Below are positions 36,627 to 44,470 of a stretch of 64,000 bases of DNA, piece by piece. This DNA is from Novacetimonas pomaceti (GTDB lineage Bacteria; Pseudomonadota; Alphaproteobacteria; Acetobacterales; Acetobacteraceae), in NCBI RefSeq assembly GCF_003207955.1, contig NZ_NOXG01000011.1, positions 20,867 to 84,866 on the forward strand, read 5' to 3'. A model generated the notes under the pieces. That model saw only the letters and a program-made list of their open reading frames with translations, did no database searches and was not told where the DNA came from. A program made the position numbers and the translations under genes. Each line of letters starts with the position of its first letter. Position 1 is the first letter of the stretch.

Positions 36627-37577
36627 TCAGTCACACGACAGGCCATGGCGAAGCCGCGCCAGCCACGAAGGGTCGATATCCCATCCCGCAAGTCGCGCGG
36701 CCCGCATGGCGCCGCCGCCAATGGCCGAAAACTGCGGTGGCTGCGGGGCCTCGTCCAGGAAGCGCGTCACGGTTTCGACCACAGTGCGGCTGTGGAACAC
36801 GCTGCCGCTATGGCTCCATGGCAGGGGGCGCTGCAGGCGCGTGCGCGCGGTCCTGACCTGTGACGACAGGAAACGCGCCGCCCGCACCAGAATGCGCGTG
36901 GCCTCCACGCAGCCCTCATCGGCCAGACGGTCAACCACATGCGCCAACGACGCAATCGCCGAGCGCGGATGCGCCTGTACCCGCTGCCATTCCAGCAGCG
37001 CCTCCCCCGCGATATCCGGATCGGCCGGCAGGTCCAGCGCCTGCAATATGCTGCGCGCGAACGCCGCTTCGCCCGGATGGCGGGTATCGATGAAATGGAC
37101 AACCCGGCCCAGCGCGATGCGCCCGATCCAGTATCCGCTTCCCTCGTCCCCCAGCATGAAGCCCCAGCCACCGATCCGTAGCGGCGGATTCTGGTGGTCG
37201 TCTGCCCATATCACCGACCCGGTTCCCGCCAGGGCCAGAATGCCCGGCCCATCGGCGAATGCGCCAATACAGGCGATTTCCACGTCCGGACACATCATGA
37301 TGGTGATATCCGGGCCAAGGGCCTGGCGAATGACCTCTTCCTGCATGCGCGACGACGGCCTCAACGCGCTGTATCCCGCAAGGCCGACCGTCGCCGCCCG
37401 CAGGGGACGCGACCCGATACCGTGCAGGAGCCCGCGCAGCGTTTCCGCCCAGTCCGCCTTGTCATAGGGATTGCTGCCACCCGCATGGCGGCGTTCGATG
37501 ACATGGCCATCGCGCGCGACAACGACGGCGCGGGTCCGCGTTCCCCCGCCATCCACCGCCAGAATTGCATCGTTCAT
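36627..37577 (-). CDS. BadF/BcrA-family amino-sugar kinase, MurK-like
   Basis: A 316-residue ASKHA-fold kinase of the BadF/BadG/BcrA group that includes eukaryotic-type N-acetylglucosamine kinases and clostridial MurK. The phosphate-1 motif is ILAVDGGGTRTRAVVV, followed by GGSNPYDKADW, the adenosine/phosphate-2 motif LALAGTGSVIWA and GGWGFMLGDEGSGYWIG, which is typical of this family. The ATG at 37577 has AGGATA upstream; the frame is open to 37625. With murQ nearby and no PTS genes, it may phosphorylate MurNAc and/or GlcNAc. A ROK-type GlcNAc kinase also occurs in the island, so the two probably divide substrates. Confidence 0.85.
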   Translation of the reverse strand: MNDAILAVDGGGTRTRAVVVARDGHVIERRHAGGSNPYDKADWAETLRGLLHGIGSRPLRAATVGLAGYSALRPSSRMQEEVIRQALGPDITIMMCPDVEIACIGAFADGPGILALAGTGSVIWADDHQNPPLRIGGWGFMLGDEGSGYWIGRIALGRVVHFIDTRHPGEAAFARSILQALDLPADPDIAGEALLEWQRVQAHPRSAIASLAHVVDRLADEGCVEATRILVRAARFLSSQVRTARTRLQRPLPWSHSGSVFHSRTVVETVTRFLDEAPQPPQFSAIGGGAMRAARLAGWDIDPSWLARLRHGLSCD

Positions 37578-37624
37578 AACGTTATCCTGTCCTCGGGGGA
37601 TACCAGCCCGCCCCGCCATCCGCA

Positions 37625-38416
37625 TCAGGACAAAAGCGCCCTGAGTTCCGGGTCATGCTGCATCAGGTGCGTAATATACGCACGCCGCGAAAGCGCGCCC
37701 GCCGCGGCCTCGTCCGCGATGATCAGGCAGTCGGCATGCATCTGCAGGGCGGTGGCGCTGATGCTGGCGGTCATCGGTCCCTCGATCACGCGCGCCAGCA
37801 TTTCGGCCTTGGCCTGTCCGTTCACGACCATGACCGTGCGACGGGCATCGAGGATCGTCGCAATTCCCATCGTAATGGCGTGATAGGGAACCTGCGTCAG
37901 GTCATCGTCGAACATGCCGACATTCTGCTGTCGCGTGGCAGGATCAAGGGTCACGAGCCGCGTCCGCGACGTAAAGGCGGAAAAGGGTTCATTGAACCCG
38001 ATATGGCCATTTTCCCCCAGGCCCAGAAGCTGAAGCCCCACGCCGCCGCTGGCGCGGATCGCATCTTCGTATCCCGCGCACTGCGCCGCGATGTCATCGG
38101 CACTTCCATCGGGGACATGGGTCGCGCTGTGGACGATGTTGACCCGCGAAAACAGGTGTTCATCCATATAGGTGCGATAGGAACGGGCCGAGGACGGGGC
38201 AATGCCGGCATATTCGTCAAGATTGAATGTCCGGCACCGTTCGAAATCCAGTCCTGCCTGCCTGTGCGCAGTCACCAGATGGGCATACACGGCCTCCATC
38301 GTGCGGCCGGTCGCAAGGCCCAGCACGATATCCGGTTTCTGGCGCACGGCCCTTTCAATGACGCGCGCCGTCAACGCGGTTGTATGTTCGGCGGTCGGAC
38401 AGATGACAACCTTCAT
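37625..38416 (-). CDS. nagB: Glucosamine-6-phosphate deaminase
   Basis: A 263-residue aldose-ketose isomerase/deaminase that converts glucosamine-6-P to fructose-6-P and ammonia. Diagnostic segments are GLATGRTMEAVYAHL, FNLDEYAGI (catalytic Asp/Glu region) and LGLGENGHIGFNEP. Full length for the family. It lies 14 bases after the unknown 404-residue gene and 47 before the kinase, inside the operon. Confidence 0.96.
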   Translation of the reverse strand: MKVVICPTAEHTTALTARVIERAVRQKPDIVLGLATGRTMEAVYAHLVTAHRQAGLDFERCRTFNLDEYAGIAPSSARSYRTYMDEHLFSRVNIVHSATHVPDGSADDIAAQCAGYEDAIRASGGVGLQLLGLGENGHIGFNEPFSAFTSRTRLVTLDPATRQQNVGMFDDDLTQVPYHAITMGIATILDARRTVMVVNGQAKAEMLARVIEGPMTASISATALQMHADCLIIADEAAAGALSRRAYITHLMQHDPELRALLS

Positions 38417-38430
38417 GACATTCTCCAGTT

Positions 38431-39645
38431 TCAGTGCATCGATGTCACGATGCCCGCCCTGTCCGGGGCGGGCAGGTCATCGAGTGCCTGACCTATCCAG
38501 TTGATGTTTTCCCGGCGCAGGTGACCGAAATTGTAAAAGGCGAAATCGCGCACGCCGCGCCGCGCCAGCGCGTCGACCTGGGCGCCAAACGACGCGGCGT
38601 CGCTGAAATCGCACGCGGCGGGGCGCAGGACGGCGCGAAGGGAATCCTGATCCGGCACGATGTCGCGCACATCCTCGAACCGCGACAGCAGGGCGCGCGT
38701 ATCGGCGCCATACAGGCATACCTCCAGCCCGTCACATGCCCCCGCCAGCGCGGCAAGGTCGGTGCCCTCCACCCATGCCTGAACGGGGCTGGCCTGGACC
38801 GAGGGGATGGCATGCACGCTGACGTCAGGTGAAATGGCCTGACGGATTTCCGCCACAAGGGAGGTCACCTGCCCACAGCGCCAGCGCAGGAACGCCCGCA
38901 GGTCGTCATCAAACAGCACGGCATGCATCAGGCGGTCATGGCCTTCGGCCGCCGTGCCGTCGCCACGACGCGCGAAATAGGCCGACAGATGTTCGCGCAC
39001 ACGCTGTCGCACGCCGCATGCGCCAATCCCCGCCCCTGTCGCGCCCGCGACGCATGCCCCACAGAAACACAGCCCCAGAAGGGTATCGGACCATGGGTTG
39101 GGCGACAGGAGGCTCATTTCATGATGGAAACCATGATGGAACGGCTGCCATCCCGGGGTCTCGAGAACAAGGCCGTCAATATGCGGATGCGCGGCGATAT
39201 CGCGACACAGCGATACCCCATAGGCGCGAACCTCCCGATGGGACGGGCACAGGCTGTAGGGATAACAGTCGCCAAACGCATTGTGGCAGGCAAACTGCGG
39301 ATAGCGCGCGCCCAGCGCGGTATTATGGAAAAGCACGGTCCACGCCGACAGGTTCAGCCCATGCGCGCGCAGGACCCGCATTGCATCGGCGCCAAGGCCC
39401 TGCCGCGCCATGATGGGACGGATCGTCCCGTATGTTTCGGGCCGCGTCGGCAGATAGACCGCCCCGTCCTGGGGAAAGAACACCTTCCCCCCCCTGCCGT
39501 GAGGACGCAGGAACTTTCCCGCATGATAGGCCGAGGCAATGCATAGCGTATTGACCCCGATTGCCCGCATTTCCGTGGCAAAGCCGGGCAGGTCCCCCTG
39601 CTCCGAAATATCCCACGGATATATGTACAGGCCGCGATAGGACAT
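38431..39645 (-). CDS. Unknown protein, TIM-barrel glycosidase-like, in nag operon
   Basis: A 404-residue protein I cannot assign to a characterised family. The first half resembles conserved uncharacterised barrel proteins (YIYPWDISEQG at residues 8-18; SAYHAGKFLRPHG at 38-50; KVFFPQDGAVY at 54-64). Further landmarks are GLVLETPGW (E162), HGFHHE (171-176) and a cysteine cluster CFCGAC (193-198) that could bind metal. There is no signal peptide or membrane segment, so it should be cytosolic. Its start overlaps the transporter stop (TGATG), and nagB follows 14 bases after its stop, tying it to GlcNAc/MurNAc use. A glycoside hydrolase acting on an imported amino-sugar oligomer is a guess; an epimerase or lyase is possible. 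Confidence 0.8.
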   Translation of the reverse strand: MSYRGLYIYPWDISEQGDLPGFATEMRAIGVNTLCIASAYHAGKFLRPHGRGGKVFFPQDGAVYLPTRPETYGTIRPIMARQGLGADAMRVLRAHGLNLSAWTVLFHNTALGARYPQFACHNAFGDCYPYSLCPSHREVRAYGVSLCRDIAAHPHIDGLVLETPGWQPFHHGFHHEMSLLSPNPWSDTLLGLCFCGACVAGATGAGIGACGVRQRVREHLSAYFARRGDGTAAEGHDRLMHAVLFDDDLRAFLRWRCGQVTSLVAEIRQAISPDVSVHAIPSVQASPVQAWVEGTDLAALAGACDGLEVCLYGADTRALLSRFEDVRDIVPDQDSLRAVLRPAACDFSDAASFGAQVDALARRGVRDFAFYNFGHLRRENINWIGQALDDLPAPDRAGIVTSMH

Positions 39646-40952
39646 CAGCTTTCGACCATCATCACCGGTGCCGGACGCGACCGGCCCCGACGCTGGATCA
39701 TGATGTCATACAGGATTATCAGGCCATAGGATGGCGCCATCAGCGCGACAAAGGCATTCTGCACACCCAGAAACGGCATGGTCTGCACGAATATCTGTGG
39801 CAGCACCGCCCCGCCTGAAAATGCCATGACCAGCATTGCGGTCGCCTGGGCGCTGCGTTCCTTCACTTCGCGGATCACGATGGGAAAGAGGGCGGGAAGT
39901 ATCATGGCATTGGCAAAACCGAACAGGGCGACGCACATGACCGAAACATAGCCATGCGTCAGCCATGTCAGCGCGCACAGCACCAGCCCGCATCCCGCCG
40001 ACAGCCCTAGATAACGTTCCTGCGAAAAGACGCGCGGCACCAGAAACATGCCCAGTATGTAGCCACACATCATCGCCGCAAGGGTCAGCGAGGTAAAGAA
40101 CTTCGTCTGGTCAAGCGGCAGACCAAGACTTGCTCCATATGCGCCAATGGCGTCACCCGCCATGACTTCCGTCCCGACATAAAGGAACATGCACGCCACG
40201 CCGAACCACAGATATGCCGGGCCGCGTTTCGGGTCTTTTTCCTCTGCCACCGCATCCTCTTCTTCAGGCGTGGAAATATCTATTTCCGGCAGTGAAGAGC
40301 GCGCCAGCCCCACGGCGGTCACCAGCAGTATCAGCGCCATGATCAGATAGGGTGCCTGCACCGCATGGGCGAACTGGTCCAGGATGTGATCACGGGCGCC
40401 GGCATCCGGGGCGGCCTTTACCCTGAGCGCGATGTCATTGATGTTGCGCATGACCAGCAGGGCAAGGACGATGGGGGCCACAATTCCCGCCAGCTTGTTC
40501 GCGACCCCCATGATGGCGATACGCTGCGCTGCCTTTTGCGGCGGCCCGAGAAGCGTCACATAGGGATTGATCGTGACCTGCAGCAGCGACAGCCCCGCCC
40601 CGATGACAAACAGGCCCCCCAATGCCCCCGGATACCATCGCACGCTGACGCATTCGCCAAAGATCGCGATCCCGGCGGACAGGATCACCAGCGCGATGAC
40701 CAGACCGCCCCGCAGTCCCGTCCGCTGCGCCAGCATGGTCGCAGGCACGGGAAACAGCAGATAGGAAAAGTAGAAACACATGGGGACAAGGAATGCGCTG
40801 ACGGTGCTGAGGTCAAACGCCACCTGCACGAAGGTGATCAGGGGACCGTTAAGCCACGTCACGAAACCGATAATGAAAAACAGGCTGGCAATAATGACGA
40901 TGGGCCGCCAGCCATATGTTCCGGCAGGACTTTCAGGATATGGTGCGGACAA
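39645..40952 (-). CDS. FHS-family sugar transporter (MFS), NagP-like
   Basis: A 435-residue major-facilitator permease of the fucose-galactose-glucose:H+ subgroup with 12 predicted helices: FIIGFVTWLNGPL at the first helix, LGPPQKAAQRIAIMGVANKLAGI and FGFANAMILPALFPI in the middle and second half. The best start is a TTG at 40952, because AGGGAGG stands five bases upstream; frames further up have no homology or ribosome site. It heads the leftward operon with nagB, the BadF kinase and nagA, so uptake of GlcNAc (as in NagP proteins) or another amino sugar is likely. Confidence 0.85.
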   Translation of the reverse strand: MSAPYPESPAGTYGWRPIVIIASLFFIIGFVTWLNGPLITFVQVAFDLSTVSAFLVPMCFYFSYLLFPVPATMLAQRTGLRGGLVIALVILSAGIAIFGECVSVRWYPGALGGLFVIGAGLSLLQVTINPYVTLLGPPQKAAQRIAIMGVANKLAGIVAPIVLALLVMRNINDIALRVKAAPDAGARDHILDQFAHAVQAPYLIMALILLVTAVGLARSSLPEIDISTPEEEDAVAEEKDPKRGPAYLWFGVACMFLYVGTEVMAGDAIGAYGASLGLPLDQTKFFTSLTLAAMMCGYILGMFLVPRVFSQERYLGLSAGCGLVLCALTWLTHGYVSVMCVALFGFANAMILPALFPIVIREVKERSAQATAMLVMAFSGGAVLPQIFVQTMPFLGVQNAFVALMAPSYGLIILYDIMIQRRGRSRPAPVMMVES

Positions 40953-41588
40953 TGGAGCCTCCCTGACCCGACAATCGCAGCGATGGCCCGAAAGACACCG
41001 CCACGATGACAGGCAATGATCAGAAACCGACCGAAACAAACCCCATGGCGGCAGACACGTCATGGACGGGACCGGCCAGACGGACATCCCTGATGGACCA
41101 CGCCCCTTTCGACCCGGCAGCTTCGCCGTCCGCATTCATGTCATCCATCCCGTGACGCGACATCTTTGACGGATGCATCCCATTCATGATGGCAACTCGA
41201 TAATGGGAGCCCGGCGCGATACCGGACGGAATGCAGGAAGGCCCGGTCACGATTTTTCCATAGGGGAGACAGAATATTTTCCCAACCGGCATTGCAGTTA
41301 CCGTCCCTCATGACATGCTGGTACCGACCCGGCATTGTGGCAATCCGGACAACGCCAGCACAGACGCAGCGCCAGCGTTGGAAATCCGGCCGCAGGTCGC
41401 GACCGGTGCCGACACATACAATACCGTCGCACCATTGATGACGCCCCGATCATCCGCATGCACGAGACATGACAACGCAATGCGACAGGACGCCTGCATT
41501 CCCGATGCCGGTCATGGCCACGCCGTCTTCACCAGCAGGACCAACCGCCATACATGCCCGGAAACAGAAGGGTTGATAACGAGACGAA

Positions 41589-41602
41589 ACGTTCATGAAC
41601 GT
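41589..41602. promoter_or_regulatory. Palindrome in nag-operon upstream region
   Basis: ACGTTCATGAACGT is a perfect 14-base inverted repeat more than 600 bases upstream of the transporter start. Its role is unknown; a regulator site or chance. Confidence 0.25.
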
Positions 41603-41908
41603 GATGCCCTGCATTGATGTCATTGAAGTGACGAAACAAACGTTTTCTTCTGTTAACGGATAATGCCGGGCAATCCGGGTGGACGCAATAGTTCGGAAAC
41701 CATCCAATGATAGTTCAGCCACAAAAACAAAGTATTGGGTGAGGCGTGCCTTTTACCGACCTTGCGAGGGACAGGCCAAAAAGCCGGAGAATCTCTGAAA
41801 TAAGCGACTGTTTTAATTTGATAGATTTCGTGTCTGCGCATGCAACCCCGCATTTTGCGCAGGGATCGGCCGGATCACCACATCACGCTGACGACAGCCC
41901 CATCAGCC

Positions 41909-41964
41909 CTGAAAGTGGCAACCTGCCGAACATTGCGGGTTCGATTCCCGGCGTCCGCCCCCCC
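41909..41964 (+). other. tRNA 3'-end-like fragment
   Basis: A TGGCA-ACC-TGCC stem resembling a long variable arm is followed by CGGGTTCGATTCCCG, a clean T-arm with a 7-base loop, and GCGTCCGCC, like an acceptor 3' strand. No matching D-arm, anticodon arm or 5' acceptor strand is present upstream, so it is not a complete gene. Such 3' fragments are commonly left as attachment sites when elements integrate into tRNA genes. Confidence 0.35.
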
Positions 41965-42103
41965 TTTCAACCGGGCTGGCCATCTGGCCCGCAAGCCGCA
42001 TCCCGCGACAGATCGGACAGCCGGCGGGCATGCCGACGATAAAACCGTCGCTGCCCGATCCTGTAAAGGATCGTTCCCTCAGAATCCGCCTGGAAAAATC
42101 GAC

Positions 42104-42242
42104 CTGATAATACCCTGAAATTATAAACGTTTTTGGATGTTGCCTTTTTTTTCAAAAAGGTAACGTTCTTCGAAGCTTTTTGCAAAAAGCTTCACCAAAA
42201 ACTTCTGTCATTTTTATATCAGGTGGCCGCCTTCAGACAGCC
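42104..42242. repeat. Interspersed hairpin repeat, copy C
   Basis: Third copy: GATAATACCCTGAAAT opening, a hairpin of GTTGCCTTTTT/AAAAAGGTAAC type (42139-42164), the perfect palindrome AAGCTTTTTGCAAAAAGCTT (42173-42192), then AAAAACTTCTGTCATTTTT and TTCAGACAG. Compared with copy A the two hairpins are in the opposite order. It ends next to the stop of the ROK kinase gene. Confidence 0.75.
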
Positions 42243-42244
42243 AT

Positions 42245-43132
42245 TCAGTCTTTCAGCCACGAAGCCCCGATCAACCCTGACTCCCCCGGCAGATGACCCG
42301 GCACGACAAGCGGATTTCCCTGATGGCGCAGGATACGGTCACGGACCTTGCGGTCCAGTGCTTCAATCAGGGCCACCTGATGCGCCAGCCCCCCGCCCAC
42401 CGGCATGATGGAGGCCCCCGTCACGTTCGCAACCATCGCAAGCCCCGCGGACATGCGATCCAGCCAGACATCCACCGTCCGTCGTGCCGCCCCATCTCCC
42501 TCCCGCCACTGCGCAAGAAGGGAACGGGCATGCAGTTCCCCGCCACCCAGATGATGATGCAGACGCTCGATCCCGCGCGCGCCACCAATCGTATCCAGAC
42601 ATCCACGCTGCCCGCACTGGCATGGCAGCGCGGGAATGCTGCCCGGCCCGGTGGCTTCGGGTATGAAGGGACCGTGTCCCCACTCGCCACCCAGTCCTCC
42701 CGGCCCGATCACGGGACGCCCATCGATGATCAGGCCCCCGCCAACGCCTGTCCCCAGGATGATCCCGAAAACAATGTCATGTCCGGCGCCCGCGCCCTGC
42801 ATGGCCTCGCTCAGGGCGAAGCAGTGCGCGTCATTGGCGACAAGCACGCGACGTCCCAACCGTTCAGCCAGAAGCCGCCGCAGGGGCACGCCATTGACGC
42901 AGGGAATGTTGGCAGTGCGCGTCTGGCCGCTGCGCGGCGCGCAGACGCCCGCGATTGCAATATGCAGTGGCATCGCCGCGTCGTAACCGGCGGTCATGTC
43001 ATTCATTGCCGACACAAACCGTTCCAGATCCGTGGTGGGCGTCGGCGTGCGCTTTCGGTGCGACAGCTCATGCTTTGCGTCAGCCTGCGCAAAATCGATA
43101 TAGGAACCGCCAATATCCGCACACAGTATCAC
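42245..43132 (-). CDS. nagK: ROK-family N-acetylglucosamine/sugar kinase
   Basis: A 295-residue ROK kinase with the ATP motif LCADIGGSYIDFAQ at the start, VANDAHCFALSEA (catalytic Asp region), GTGVGGGLIIDG, and the zinc-binding CQCGQRGCLDT cluster after GGEWGH. The EWGH/zinc arrangement is that of NagK-type GlcNAc kinases; some ROK fructokinases or glucokinases look similar. It is divergent from a ROK repressor and sits within the amino-sugar island, so phosphorylation of imported or recycled GlcNAc is the preferred reading. Confidence 0.85.
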   Translation of the reverse strand: MILCADIGGSYIDFAQADAKHELSHRKRTPTPTTDLERFVSAMNDMTAGYDAAMPLHIAIAGVCAPRSGQTRTANIPCVNGVPLRRLLAERLGRRVLVANDAHCFALSEAMQGAGAGHDIVFGIILGTGVGGGLIIDGRPVIGPGGLGGEWGHGPFIPEATGPGSIPALPCQCGQRGCLDTIGGARGIERLHHHLGGGELHARSLLAQWREGDGAARRTVDVWLDRMSAGLAMVANVTGASIMPVGGGLAHQVALIEALDRKVRDRILRHQGNPLVVPGHLPGESGLIGASWLKD

Positions 43133-43324
43133 GCGACATCACTCCCGCACCTGCATATGGCAGACAGGTCCAGAAACGGGCATGGCACGTCACGGACAGG
43201 ACATGCCCCGGAAAAAGCACGCGGGATCATTCAGTCAACTCACTAAGTTCTACTTTCATACTAATTGTCTTTCGGGTACGTATCAATTGAAAACAAAGAT
43301 CGCAGATACTGGATCAGGGCACGA

Positions 43325-44464
43325 ATGTTTACGTCTGGACAATACCGGGTACTTCGCGCCATCAGCATGATGGGCAATATCAGTAGAACGCAACTGGTGG
43401 AAATTACCGGGCTGAGCAAGGCGACCGTCTCGACCCTGACGCGCGAACTGCTGGATCGCAACATCCTTTCCGAACGTGAACTGGTCTTCGGGCAGGGACG
43501 CCCGGCCATCCTGCTGGGGCTGAATGCCATCTCCGCCTGTTTCGCGGGGGTTTCGCTGCAGTCCGATCCGGCGCAGATCCTGCTGACGGACCTGCACGGC
43601 GAAATTCTGGCCCAGATGGATTTTCCCCGCATCCCTGATCCCGATACCTGTGTCGATCATATCGCCAGCGGCATCGAAACGCTGCTGGCACGGGCCGGTG
43701 ACCGGGCAGGCCCGCTTGGCGGTGTCGGCATCGCAATTCCGGGATTTGTCGCGCTGGACCGGCGCGTATGCCTGCGTTCGACCGCACTGGGATGGCGGGA
43801 CATCGACATTGTCACCCCACTCAGGGAACGGCTGAAGGTGCCGGTTTTCGCGGAAAACGACGCCAACGCGCTGGTACAGGGCGAACACCTGTTTGGAATA
43901 TTGCGCGACTGTCCCGATTTCAGCATGATCATCGTGGGCGACGGGGGCATTGGATGCGCCCATATCGTCGATGGAAAGCTGCATCGTGGCTTTCACGGCG
44001 GTGCGGGCGAAATCTCCCACACGACGGTATTCTGGCCTGACGGGAAAGAGACGGAGCGTCCGTGCAGCTGTGGCAAGCGCGGATGCCTTGATACGGTCTC
44101 CTCGCTCCAGGCCATACGTTCCATGGCGCAGCAGCGCGACCTGCCGGGTTCGCCCGCCGAACTTGAACTGCTGGCGCGGGACGGCCATGCCGATGCCCTG
44201 CGCATCCTTCATATTGCCGGCGGCGCGATGGGACTTGCCGTGGCGCAGCTTGTCCAGCTGTTTGATCCCAGCCAGGTCGTGGTCATGCTGGACCAGCCCT
44301 TTCGCGAAGGAGTCTTTGGCGCGGTCCTGCGCCAGACGATGGAAACGCACGTCATGCCGCGCCCGGATTGGGAAACGACCCTTACCCTGCGCGAAACGCG
44401 GCGCACGGACTGGGCCACCGGCGCGGCCGGGATCGCCACGCGCCAGTTCCTGTTCAGTGAATAG
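43325..44464 (+). CDS. ROK-family repressor, NagC/Mlc-like
   Basis: A 379-residue regulator: N-terminal winged HTH (NISRTQLVEITGLSKATVSTLTRELLDRNIL, residues ~18-50) fused to a ROK sugar-binding domain with FAENDANALVQGEHLF, the EIxH-type GAGEISHTTVF and zinc cluster CSCGKRGCLDT. I start at ATG 43325, preceded by AGGG, not the TTG at 43265. It is divergent from the ROK kinase and convergent with namZ. By analogy with NagC it probably senses a GlcNAc derivative and represses island genes, alongside the GntR-type regulator. Confidence 0.87.
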   Translation: MFTSGQYRVLRAISMMGNISRTQLVEITGLSKATVSTLTRELLDRNILSERELVFGQGRPAILLGLNAISACFAGVSLQSDPAQILLTDLHGEILAQMDFPRIPDPDTCVDHIASGIETLLARAGDRAGPLGGVGIAIPGFVALDRRVCLRSTALGWRDIDIVTPLRERLKVPVFAENDANALVQGEHLFGILRDCPDFSMIIVGDGGIGCAHIVDGKLHRGFHGGAGEISHTTVFWPDGKETERPCSCGKRGCLDTVSSLQAIRSMAQQRDLPGSPAELELLARDGHADALRILHIAGGAMGLAVAQLVQLFDPSQVVVMLDQPFREGVFGAVLRQTMETHVMPRPDWETTLTLRETRRTDWATGAAGIATRQFLFSE

Positions 44465-44470
44465 CCAGCA

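Larger units (their letters stand above)
40953..42244. other. 1.3-kb noncoding region
   Basis: The longest gene-free stretch of the window. It contains the promoter area of the transporter operon, a 14-base palindrome (41589-41602), a tRNA-3'-end-like fragment (41909-41964) and repeat copy C (42104-42242). Several open frames cross it, but none has recognisable protein character. It may be the scar of an integrated element. Confidence 0.55.

Noticed and set aside
41909..41964. A complete tRNA or tmRNA gene
   Set aside because: Only variable-arm, T-arm and acceptor-like 3' parts can be drawn; no D-arm, anticodon arm or 5' acceptor strand is present.
41746..42042. Small plus-strand frame in the 1.3-kb gap as a possible integrase remnant
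   Set aside because: It reads through the tRNA-like fragment, has no recombinase motif and no ribosome site.
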